The notes under the pieces: model-generated | What the model was told of the DNA's origin: nothing | Database searches by the model: none | Seen by the model: only the letters and a program-made list of their open reading frames with translations | Part shown: positions 18,807 through 25,570 of the stretch, piece by piece | How the letters are laid out: every line of letters starts with the position of its first letter | How positions within the stretch are numbered: position 1 is the stretch's first letter | Translations under genes and position numbers: made by a program | Origin: Ignavibacteriales bacterium | Lineage (GTDB): Bacteria; Bacteroidota; Ignavibacteria; Ignavibacteriales; Melioribacteraceae | Direction: 5' to 3' | DNA: 39,903 bases | Assembly (NCBI GenBank): GCA_007280825.1 | Contig: QYQI01000100.1 | Coordinates: forward strand, 1-39,903

Positions 18807-18836
18807 CCATTTGGGATTATTAAACACTATTACCCA
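18807..18836 (-). promoter_or_regulatory. possible MraZ operator: 10-bp-spaced repeats in the mraZ leader
   Basis: On the minus strand the leader contains TGGGTAATAG directly followed by TGTTTAATAA (18817-18836), sharing T-G-n-n-TAATA with a 10-bp period. TGGATGAGCA also starts in phase 20 bp further on. Known MraZ operators are short TGGG-type boxes repeated every 10 bp upstream of mraZ. Position and period fit, but only the first box has the full TGGG, so this is a tentative call. Confidence 0.35.
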
Positions 18837-18844
18837 CCCAGATG

Positions 18845-18875
18845 CAAAATAACTGATTTTAGATGGGATTGTCAA
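18845..18875 (-). promoter_or_regulatory. candidate promoter of the dcw operon
   Basis: On the minus strand TTGACA (18870-18875) is followed by TTATTTTG (18845-18852), with 20 bases between TTG and TTATTTTG. This matches the Bacteroidota sigma pattern TTG-N19-21-TAnnTTTG with one mismatch. The same 8-mer and the same 20-base spacing occur before pyrR. It places the start of transcription just before the possible MraZ repeats. Confidence 0.5.
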
Positions 18876-18989
18876 GATTATTTTTGCAAAAAGAAAGAAT
18901 AATGGGAATTGTGCTTTATAGTCAATTTGAGTTTTGAATGTTAGATTTTTAGAATTACGGAAAGGTTAAAGGAGGTTTCTTATGGCTAG

Positions 18990-19062
18990 AGCCACCTGGC
19001 GGAATTGAACCGCCGACCCACGCATTACGAATGCGTTGCTCTACCAGCTGAGCTAAGGTGGC
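18990..19062 (-). tRNA. tRNA-Thr (anticodon CGT)
   Basis: The minus strand folds as a standard 73-nt cloverleaf. The acceptor stem is GCCACCT/AGGTGGC. The D arm GCTC...GAGC has the loop AGCTGGTA. The anticodon stem ACGCA/TGCGT has the loop TTCGTAA, giving anticodon CGT, which reads ACG (Thr). The variable loop is GGGTC, and the T stem GGCGG/CCGCC has the loop TTCAATT. The discriminator is T and CCA is not encoded. It lies between the small ribosomal-type gene and mraZ on the same strand. Confidence 0.95.
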
Positions 19063-19091
19063 TTATTAAGAGAAGATGGACAATGGTTGAC

Positions 19092-19140
19092 GGATGATGG
19101 AAAATAATCTACATTAATCATCATACATCAAACATCATCC
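19092..19140. repeat. ATG/CAT-rich spacer with inverted repeat GGATGATG/CATCATCC
   Basis: The spacer between the tRNA and the bS22-like gene contains GGATGATG (19092-19099) and its perfect reverse complement CATCATCC (19133-19140). Several ATCATCA/ACATCA units lie between them. The loop of 33 bases is long and there is no T-run, so it does not look like a terminator. It may be a small interspersed repeat; no other copy was seen in the window. Confidence 0.35.
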
Positions 19141-19146
19141 ATTACT

Positions 19147-19242
19147 TTATCTCAATTTCTTTTTATGACGATTTTTTCTCAAGCGTTTCTTACGCTTATG
19201 GGTTGCCATTTTATGGCGCTTTCTTTTTCTACCGCAAGGCAT
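19147..19242 (-). CDS. 31-residue basic ribosomal-type protein (bS22/mS38, AURKAIP1/COX24-like)
   Basis: A 31-codon gene starting MPCGRKRKRHKMATHKRKK and ending in KKKLR, almost entirely Lys, Arg and His. Bacteroidota genomes carry very similar tiny proteins with the KRKRHKMATHKRKKRLRKN core. They are annotated as AURKAIP1/COX24-domain proteins and related to mitochondrial mS38 and mycobacterial bS22 of the small ribosomal subunit. AAAGGAG lies about 7 bases before the ATG. It follows the TPR gene stop after 13 bases and is probably co-transcribed with it. Binding to the ribosome is inferred from the family. Confidence 0.85.
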   Translation of the reverse strand: MPCGRKRKRHKMATHKRKKRLRKNRHKKKLR

Positions 19243-19255
19243 TTACATTCTCCTT

Positions 19256-20017
19256 TTAATGTGTTTTAATTAATTCTTCTGCTTTTTTACCAATCTCACT
19301 TGTCGGATCTATTTCAACAGCTTTCTTCCACCATTCAACTGCTTTAACGGAATTTCCGGCTGTCGAGTTTACAATACCTAAATTTAAATGTGCAATTTGA
19401 TGTCTTGGCTGGTACGTTAACGCCTTTTCCATCGCAGTTATCGCTTCATTATTCTTTCCTGTTTCGTAATAACAAACTCCCATATCTACAAGAACATCAG
19501 AATTTTTAGGATCAAGTTTTAAATAATCGTTATATCTCTCGATCGCTTTTGCTTTCAGTCCGGAATCATTTAACAAGTGTGCAAGATGTAATAAAGTTTC
19601 TTTATCGCCAGGATTCTTCTTTAGTGTTTCTTCATAAGAATTAATCTGCTCAAGATTATTAAGATCAACACCAGCATGAGGATTATTTTTATCATTAAAT
19701 TGAGTTGAAGTTATTGAAGCCTGGCTATCAAAAATTCCGGAAGAATATATAATCACTCCGCATGCAACCAATAAAAACAAAATTAAGTATATAAGTTTTG
19801 TAGATGAAAAAGTTCTTACCAAATTTTCTTGATGATTTGCCTTTTTATTTTTTTCTTTTTGAATATTTTTTTTTGACTTCGAAAATTTAGATAATGAATT
19901 ATTCTCTTCTTTATTCAGATGCTGTTTATCATTTTTTGATTTTACAGCAACACCACATTGAGGACAAAATTTTACTTCATAATTTATTTCTTCACCGCAA
20001 ACTTTGCATTTAATCAT
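19256..20017 (-). CDS. zinc-ribbon, single-span membrane protein with TPR repeats
   Basis: The 253-residue protein starts with a zinc ribbon: Cys4-x2-Cys7 and Cys18-x2-Cys21. A charged Lys/Asn-rich linker follows, then one transmembrane helix (about 75-95) and three or so tetratricopeptide repeats (about 130-250, e.g. NSDVLVDMGVCYYETGKNNEA). The domain order suggests a cytoplasmic zinc finger and a TPR scaffold on the other side of the membrane, though the orientation is not certain. TPR domains bind other proteins. No substrate can be named. It sits 29 bases after the HU-like gene and before the small basic ribosomal-type gene. Confidence 0.75.
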   Translation of the reverse strand: MIKCKVCGEEINYEVKFCPQCGVAVKSKNDKQHLNKEENNSLSKFSKSKKNIQKEKNKKANHQENLVRTFSSTKLIYLILFLLVACGVIIYSSGIFDSQASITSTQFNDKNNPHAGVDLNNLEQINSYEETLKKNPGDKETLLHLAHLLNDSGLKAKAIERYNDYLKLDPKNSDVLVDMGVCYYETGKNNEAITAMEKALTYQPRHQIAHLNLGIVNSTAGNSVKAVEWWKKAVEIDPTSEIGKKAEELIKTH

Positions 20018-20046
20018 TTATTATCCTTATTCATAACAACAAACAA

Positions 20047-20349
20047 CTATTCGTTTACTAAATTATCTTTCATTCCAGAATCAACAGCAGATTTAAAATC
20101 TTTTGAAAACTTAAAGGTCGGAACATAATGTTCGCCGACATAAACTTTTTCGCCCGAACGAGGATTGCGGGCATAACGGGCTTTTTTCTTTTTTACTTTA
20201 TAGCTTCCAAAACCCCTAATTTCAATACCCTTTCCTTCTCTCAGTGATTGGATTACAGTATTTAAGAATCCTTCAACAATCGCTTCGGTTTCTAGTTTGG
20301 TCAATCCGGTTCCGGTAGCAACTTTTTCAACTATATCGGCTTTCGTCAT
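20047..20349 (-). CDS. HU/IHF-family DNA-binding protein
   Basis: A 100-residue histone-like protein of the HU/IHF family, which bends DNA and organises the nucleoid. The N-terminal dimerisation helices (MTKADIVEKVATGTGLTKLE...) are followed by the signature GFGSYKVKKKKARYARNPRSG (about 46-66). In that segment the beta-ribbon arm inserts a Pro (RNPRSG) into the DNA minor groove. The length is slightly longer than the 90-residue norm because of a C-terminal extension (SGMKDNLVNE). The start at 20349 has GAGGTTAGAG just upstream. HU and IHF alpha/beta types cannot be separated by eye. Confidence 0.93.
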   Translation of the reverse strand: MTKADIVEKVATGTGLTKLETEAIVEGFLNTVIQSLREGKGIEIRGFGSYKVKKKKARYARNPRSGEKVYVGEHYVPTFKFSKDFKSAVDSGMKDNLVNE

Positions 20350-20600
20350 CTCTAACCTCTAATTTTAAGCTAAGTTACAGTAATTGCGAAGCAAAAAATA
20401 TTAAAAAGCCGAACCAAAACAAATAAATAGAACGACTTTAATTTTTTTAAGTATCATAATAATCTCATTTGTGATTTATTGTTTCACTTTAATACAAGAA
20501 ACTGACTAAAATATTCTACTAGATGTAAAAACAGCTTGAATTCATAATATTTTCCAATGGTATAGCATTTGTCTTAATAAGTAAAAAAAGGAAAAAAGAA

Positions 20601-21200
20601 ATGACCCTTCTTCCAATTATATATACCAGTTTACTGATATTCTCCACGTTTCTTTTGTTTGTGTTAAGTATTTCCTATGTAGCATATAAAGCAAAAGCTA
20701 GAGGTAGATTACCACGCTCTCTTGAACCGATACTAAATCGCCGTTTAGCTTTAGCAGTTAATACATCACCCGTTAATAATTACGTCAGGAAACCATTCGT
20801 AAAACAGAGACAATCAAATCTACCGATTACTATTAACAATAATTTCTCAACCAAAAAACATTTTACACATGATGTGGGAACTAGGAGAACAGAAAGGCAT
20901 AATTTAAATCCGCGTGAAGATTTCATGAGATTAAATCAACCAGAGAAGAACTACAATACAAACAAGAGTTCTACTGTTAACCCAAGAAACAAAACTACAC
21001 AGTTTACTGAGCGACGCAGACTTGAAATAATGAATCAAAACGAAAATTTTAGAACAATTGAGGAAAGAAAAAGCTATAAAGAGGACCTTCCAAAACAGGG
21101 TCCTAACTTAGCAGAAATAAATTTACTAAATTATTATAGCGATAATAATGAATATGAAATGGTAACATTATCAGCCTCTCGTATAAGTAAAGCAATTTGA
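20601..21200 (+). CDS. small membrane protein of unknown function, paralogue 1
   Basis: A 199-residue protein with one N-terminal transmembrane helix (about 5-29; LLPIIYTSLLIFS...) followed by a basic, Asn/Arg-rich, probably disordered cytoplasmic tail. I do not recognise a family. It resembles the next gene at three places. The N-terminus has PIIYT and the following helix ending in RG. A central motif is RRLEIMN (about residues 145-151). The C-terminal motif is NLLNYYSDNNEYEMVTL (from about 174). The middle of the tail is not similar. AAAGGAAAAAAG precedes the ATG. It may share a transcript with the copper genes downstream; that is inference from orientation and short gaps. Confidence 0.65.
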   Translation: MTLLPIIYTSLLIFSTFLLFVLSISYVAYKAKARGRLPRSLEPILNRRLALAVNTSPVNNYVRKPFVKQRQSNLPITINNNFSTKKHFTHDVGTRRTERHNLNPREDFMRLNQPEKNYNTNKSSTVNPRNKTTQFTERRRLEIMNQNENFRTIEERKSYKEDLPKQGPNLAEINLLNYYSDNNEYEMVTLSASRISKAI

Positions 21201-21224
21201 AGTTGCGTCTTCTCGTTTGGTTGG

Positions 21225-21254
21225 TAGGAAAAATATATTTTAATATCTTTCCTA
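21225..21254 (+). promoter_or_regulatory. 12-bp hairpin immediately before the start of paralogue 2
   Basis: TAGGAAAAATAT (21225-21236) pairs with ATATCTTTCCTA (21243-21254) with one mismatch around a 6-base loop (ATTTTA). The ATG at 21256 follows after a single base. The only purine-rich ribosome-binding candidate (AGGAAA) lies in the 5' arm. There is no T-run after the stem, so it is not a typical terminator and would instead restrict initiation on the downstream gene. Confidence 0.45.
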
Positions 21255-21255
21255 T

Positions 21256-21804
21256 ATGGATATCATACCAATAATATATACTGTATTAATTATTGTAGTT
21301 GTATTAACAATTTTTACATTAACTTTTTCTTTTTACTCAGAAAGGAAAAAGCAAAGAGGGGCGGATGAAAATCCAAAATCCGTACCTGTGCATGAAATTC
21401 CTCCTCCAAAATCTGTACTCGAACGAAATAATTCCTTTCTAAACAAAAGCGAAAACTTACAACCCATTTCTATTTTGTCTCCTCAAAAAACAATTCAGGT
21501 AAAGGGGGGAAAAAAGGTTAATCCTTCTGACAAAATTGGGCTTGAATTAAAAAAAACAAAAAACGATAAAATTCTTAAAGACAATAAAAAGAAATTAATT
21601 CGCAATGGTAGATTAGAAGTATTGAATTCTATATCTGGCAATGATGTGAATAAAAACGTTAAATCTGAAATGAGTGGCGAACAAAATCCAAATCTAAAAT
21701 CGTTAGGCAGTAACATTTTAGATAATTATTCAGATGAAGAAAAAAATGATATGTTTACCTTGAAAGTGAAGGATCAAAAAGACAAACCTAAAAACAAAAC
21801 TTAA
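21256..21804 (+). CDS. small membrane protein of unknown function, paralogue 2
   Basis: A 182-residue protein with the same plan as its upstream neighbour: MDIIPIIYTVLII... as one transmembrane helix (about 5-28), then a Lys-rich low-complexity tail. It shares GRLEVLN (about 119-125) and the C-terminal NILDNYSDEEKNDMFTL (from about 153) with paralogue 1. Conservation of both ends with a variable linker suggests that each end binds a partner. The gene is 55 bases downstream of the first and 69 bases upstream of the copper chaperone. No Shine-Dalgarno stands at normal distance; a hairpin precedes the start instead. No function can be assigned. Confidence 0.65.
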   Translation: MDIIPIIYTVLIIVVVLTIFTLTFSFYSERKKQRGADENPKSVPVHEIPPPKSVLERNNSFLNKSENLQPISILSPQKTIQVKGGKKVNPSDKIGLELKKTKNDKILKDNKKKLIRNGRLEVLNSISGNDVNKNVKSEMSGEQNPNLKSLGSNILDNYSDEEKNDMFTLKVKDQKDKPKNKT

Positions 21805-21873
21805 TTTTTGATCTTTTGAATCATTTCTGACTATTTACCATCTAATTACGAACAACTGAAATTTGGAGAGATA

Positions 21874-22074
21874 ATGATCGAAAAAATTTATAAGATTGAA
21901 GGAATGTCATGTAACCACTGTGTAATGGCAGTTAAGAAAGAATTATCAAAATTAAATCTTGCAACAATGGAAGTCGAAATAGGTTTCGCAAAAGTAAATT
22001 TTGATGAAACTAAAGTAAGCTCATCAGACATAGAAAAAGCAATATCGACTGCAGGATATAAAGTTCAGAAATAA
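21874..22074 (+). CDS. copZ: copper chaperone, single HMA domain
   Basis: A 66-residue heavy-metal-associated domain protein with the metal-binding motif GMSCNHC (Cys13 and Cys16) in the first loop. CopZ-type chaperones carry Cu(I) in the cytoplasm to the P1B ATPase encoded next. The gene has a good GGAGAG five bases before the ATG. Its stop is 10 bases before copA, so the two form an operon. Length and context make it a chaperone rather than a detached ATPase domain. Mercury or other soft-metal binding cannot be ruled out by sequence alone. Confidence 0.88.
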   Translation: MIEKIYKIEGMSCNHCVMAVKKELSKLNLATMEVEIGFAKVNFDETKVSSSDIEKAISTAGYKVQK

Positions 22075-22084
22075 CAGGCTTTGC

Positions 22085-24316
22085 ATGAAAAAGATAAATG
22101 TTCCCGTAGAAGGTATGACGTGTGCAAGCTGCGTAACACGTGTTGAAAAAATTATCGGTGGTTTTGAAGGCGTTAAGAATGTTAATGTTAATCTTGCAAC
22201 AGAACATGTTACGTTTGAACTAGAACATGATAATATCAATCTTGATTCAATTGCAAAAGCAGTTGAAGATTACGGTTACAAATTAAAACTAAATCCGAAC
22301 ACTCAAAATGATTCACAAAATATAATCCAAGATAGTATTGAGTTGGAAAAAGATAAATATTATGAACAAATCAAAAAAGATTTTTTCCTAGCTCTGGTTT
22401 TAACACTCCCCATTTTTATTATCAGTATGCTGTTTGATTATTCTTTCTTTCAGAATATTTGGAGTTTTTCAGCAGATACTACTCATAAGATTTTATTAAT
22501 ACTAACTACACCAATAATTTTTATTAGCGGAAAAAGATTCTATACGATTTTTTGGACTAACCTAAAACATTTTTCTTTTGAAATGAATTCTCTTGTTGCA
22601 ATCGGAACAGGTGCAGCGTACGGATACAGTGTAATTGCAACTTTATTTCCTTCGGTTGTTTCCATTCATGATGAATTACCTCATGTTTATTTTGAAACCG
22701 CCGGGGTAATTATCACACTGATATTAATGGGTAAGCTTTTAGAACATAATGCTAAACAAAAAACTAATTCCGCAATAAAAAAATTAATAGAGCTAAGACC
22801 AAAAACAGCAAAGGTTCTGATTAATAACAAAGAAACTGTTGTAAATATTTCTGATCTAAAAGTTGGAGATGTTATAGTAATCAAACCGGGAGATAAAATA
22901 CCTGCGGATGGAATTATTATCTGGGGCAATTCATCAGTGGATGAATCAATGATTACTGGGGAAAGTCTTCCGGTCGAAAAGACAATCGAATCTAAAGTTA
23001 TTGGTGGAACTATTAACAAAAATGGCTCATTCAATTTTAAGGTAACTGAGATTGGAGACAATACCGTACTTGCTCAAATCATAAGATTAGTTGAACAAGC
23101 GCAAGCATCAAAACCACCGATACAAAAATTAGTAGATAAAATTGCTTCAGTATTTGTACCGGTTGTAATAGTAATTGCATTAATAACATTTTTAGTGTGG
23201 CTATTTATTGGCGGTCATAATTCCTTCAGTCAGGCCCTGGTTAATTTTGTGGCAGTACTTATTATCGCTTGCCCATGCGCGCTAGGATTAGCTACTCCAA
23301 CTGCTATTATTGTCGGTTCGGGTTTAGGGGCATCAAATGGAATATTGATTCGGAATGGCGAAAGTCTTGAACTCGCACAAAATATTTCTACAATTATTTT
23401 TGATAAGACAGGAACAATCACTGAAGGTAAGCCAATAGTTTCTGAGATGGTTATAAATAATATTTCAGAAGATGAATTGATTCTCTTGAGTGCTTCTCTC
23501 GAATCAAAATCGGAACATCCTTTAGCGCTTGCAATCGTTGAAAAAGCAAAATCAAAAAATATTTCGTTATTACAACCGGAAACTTTCAAAAACTTATCCG
23601 GTTTTGGATTAACAGGAATCGTAAACAATCGTTCCCTGATAATCGGAAATCTAAATTTGATGAATGAGTATTCGATCAAAACAAATGCAATGAATGAACA
23701 TTATGATAAATTAATTATGAGCGGAAAAACAATTGTATTCGTAGGTGTTGACGGAGAATTGAAAGGATTGATTTCTATTGAAGACAAATTAAAAGTTACA
23801 TCTGCCGAAGCAATTAAAGAATTAGGTAAGATGAAAATCAAAACAGTTATGCTTACCGGAGATAATTCTAAAACTGCAAGACTGATTGCGGACAAAGTTG
23901 GAATTACAGATTTTAGATCAGAAGTACTACCGGACGAGAAAGCAAATATTGTGAAGGAATATCAGAGTAAAGGTGAAGTTGTAGCAATGGTTGGTGATGG
24001 GATCAATGATTCACCCGCGCTTGCACAAGCGGATGTTGGAATTGCTATCGGTACAGGAACAGATGTTGCCATTGAAACTGCTCAGATAACATTAGTACAA
24101 GGAAATTTATTATCTGTTGCTAAAGCAATTAATCTTTCGAAGAATACAATAAAGACAATTAAACAAAACTTATTTTGGGCGTTTATATATAACACTGTTT
24201 TAATTCCATTAGCTGCTTTCGGAATGTTGAACCCGATGATCGGCGCTTTGGCTATGTCGTTAAGTTCGGTTTCGGTTGTAAGCAATTCACTGCGGTTAAA
24301 GAGAGCAAAAATATAA
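22085..24316 (+). CDS. copA: Cu(+)-type P1B ATPase
   Basis: A 743-residue heavy-metal-exporting P-type ATPase in the inner membrane. It has one N-terminal HMA domain with GMTCASC (Cys13, Cys16) and eight predicted membrane helices. The actuator TGES is at 291-294 and the intramembrane metal site CPC at 396-398. The phosphorylation motif DKTGT follows at Asp440. The SEHPLA nucleotide-binding motif (His477) is followed by a GDGINDSPAL hinge. CPC, together with MxxSS-type residues in the final helix (AMSLSSVSVVSNS), is typical of the Cu(I) class 1B-1. It is coupled with copZ. No CueR or CsoR regulator is seen nearby. Confidence 0.95.
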   Translation: MKKINVPVEGMTCASCVTRVEKIIGGFEGVKNVNVNLATEHVTFELEHDNINLDSIAKAVEDYGYKLKLNPNTQNDSQNIIQDSIELEKDKYYEQIKKDFFLALVLTLPIFIISMLFDYSFFQNIWSFSADTTHKILLILTTPIIFISGKRFYTIFWTNLKHFSFEMNSLVAIGTGAAYGYSVIATLFPSVVSIHDELPHVYFETAGVIITLILMGKLLEHNAKQKTNSAIKKLIELRPKTAKVLINNKETVVNISDLKVGDVIVIKPGDKIPADGIIIWGNSSVDESMITGESLPVEKTIESKVIGGTINKNGSFNFKVTEIGDNTVLAQIIRLVEQAQASKPPIQKLVDKIASVFVPVVIVIALITFLVWLFIGGHNSFSQALVNFVAVLIIACPCALGLATPTAIIVGSGLGASNGILIRNGESLELAQNISTIIFDKTGTITEGKPIVSEMVINNISEDELILLSASLESKSEHPLALAIVEKAKSKNISLLQPETFKNLSGFGLTGIVNNRSLIIGNLNLMNEYSIKTNAMNEHYDKLIMSGKTIVFVGVDGELKGLISIEDKLKVTSAEAIKELGKMKIKTVMLTGDNSKTARLIADKVGITDFRSEVLPDEKANIVKEYQSKGEVVAMVGDGINDSPALAQADVGIAIGTGTDVAIETAQITLVQGNLLSVAKAINLSKNTIKTIKQNLFWAFIYNTVLIPLAAFGMLNPMIGALAMSLSSVSVVSNSLRLKRAKI

Positions 24317-24321
24317 TTCGT

Positions 24322-24345
24322 AGAGACGTTGCATGAAACGTCTCT
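24322..24345. repeat. palindromic repeat AGAGACGTT-loop-AACGTCTCT, probable bidirectional terminator
   Basis: AGAGACGTT (24322-24330) and AACGTCTCT (24337-24345) form a perfect 9-bp stem with a 6-base loop, between the convergent copA and guaC-like genes. Sequences built on GTAGAGACGTTGCATG...AACGTCTCTAC recur as intergenic palindromes in many Bacteroidota and cyanobacterial genomes (general recollection, not a search). A terminating role is inferred from the position. There is no strong T-run. Confidence 0.6.
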
Positions 24346-24367
24346 GCTAAAGAAATTGTATGAAATA

Positions 24368-25384
24368 TTATTTACGCGGCAATCTTTCCAAATAAGAACT
24401 TGTACTGAGAACCCCAAACGTATTTATTTTTTTTAGCTCCTCTAAAGATTCGCAATTCAAATAGCTCATCGCACTTTTTAATCCATCGGAGATAGCATTA
24501 ATCACACTCTTCACTGCACCTTTGTATGGTACCATTGTTTCTTCACCTTCAATGAACTCGCCTTTCATTTTAACACCAAACGATGCTGAACCGCGGTATT
24601 TTTTCCAAAGTTGATCGCTGTATTTGATCACTTCACCAGGCGTTTCTTTTGTCCCTGCAAGCATTCTTCCAAGCATTACTATATCTGCACCGGAAGCCAA
24701 AGCTTTTACTACATCGCCGGGACTTTTTATTCCGCCATCCGCAATTAATTCTATCATTAATTTTTGTTCCTCGCGTGCAAAGTAAGTATCTAACACAGAA
24801 GAAACTTGTCCAATTCCAATTCCCGTTTGAACAGAAGTAGTACATACGCTTCCTCCACCAATTCCAATGCGAACAGCATCCGCACCGGCATCAACAAGTT
24901 GTTTCAATGTTCCGCCGTGCGCAATATTCCCGACAATTACTTTTACTTTGTATTTCTTTTTTATCTCTTCGCATTTATTAAGTACATGAGCATTGTTTGC
25001 GTTAGCAGTATCAATACATACAATCAAATTGTTCGTTGCGATTTTTTCCAAGAGCTGATCTTCAGCAGTTAAGCTAACCGAAACAGCTTGAATCCCTTCA
25101 ATAACATTTCCATTTGAAAATAATTCACTTAATGAAGAATCAAATCTGTTCACAATTCCGATACATCCAGAATTAGAAAGCTCCTTCGCCATTGCAATTC
25201 CTGTAACCGTATCCATCGGACTTGAAACAACAGGTACAGTTAATTTTTTCCCAAGAAAAGATGATTTTATAGTTACTTCCAATCTGGTTTTTTCTCGAGA
25301 TATTTCCGTAGGTATTAAACTGATGTCGTCATAAGTAAGTGAAAGCGAATAATTGTTTAGTTCATGTTTAGAATAAATTTTCAT
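24368..25384 (-). CDS. guaC: GMP reductase / IMP dehydrogenase-family enzyme lacking CBS domains
   Basis: A 338-residue TIM-barrel oxidoreductase. The catalytic loop GIGGGSVCTT carries the nucleophile Cys181, and VPYKGAVKSVINAISDGLKSAMSY is the conserved phosphate/flap region. The CBS pair found in most IMP dehydrogenases is absent, and the flap is short (KYRGSASFG...EFIEGEE) without the Arg-Tyr dyad of IMPDH. That fits GMP reductase, which converts GMP to IMP with NADPH. The glycine-rich loop GGGS differs from the usual GPGS, so the assignment is not fully certain. GGAG is six bases before the ATG. It is divergent from the transporter gene and convergent with copA. Confidence 0.8.
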   Translation of the reverse strand: MKIYSKHELNNYSLSLTYDDISLIPTEISREKTRLEVTIKSSFLGKKLTVPVVSSPMDTVTGIAMAKELSNSGCIGIVNRFDSSLSELFSNGNVIEGIQAVSVSLTAEDQLLEKIATNNLIVCIDTANANNAHVLNKCEEIKKKYKVKVIVGNIAHGGTLKQLVDAGADAVRIGIGGGSVCTTSVQTGIGIGQVSSVLDTYFAREEQKLMIELIADGGIKSPGDVVKALASGADIVMLGRMLAGTKETPGEVIKYSDQLWKKYRGSASFGVKMKGEFIEGEETMVPYKGAVKSVINAISDGLKSAMSYLNCESLEELKKINTFGVLSTSSYLERLPRK

Positions 25385-25570
25385 TTTATCTCCAGTCTAA
25401 AAGCAAAATAATATTTAATTAATCCAGTATTTCCGGTTTGAATCTATGGAATTTTTTCTTTCAAATCTCTGATTAGTGAAAAAAACTCTAAATGTTTTTT
25501 ATCTTTCTCATGTAAGCAAGTCAAAGCAATTTTTTATAATTTGACTAACCTTTTAATCAATGGAAAAATC

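Noticed and set aside
18971..19008. Strong SD-like AAAGGAGG followed by ATG on the plus strand just before the tRNA
   Set aside because: The frame ends after eight codons inside the antisense of tRNA-Thr, so it is unlikely to be a gene.
23230..23679. 149-codon minus-strand frame opposite copA
   Set aside because: Lies entirely within the conserved ATPase coding region, with low-complexity translation and no plausible start context.
25404..25411. Third promoter of the TTG-N20-TTATTTTG type before the guaC-like gene
   Set aside because: The TTATTTTG element is present but no TTG stands at 19-21 bases, so it is not listed as a promoter.
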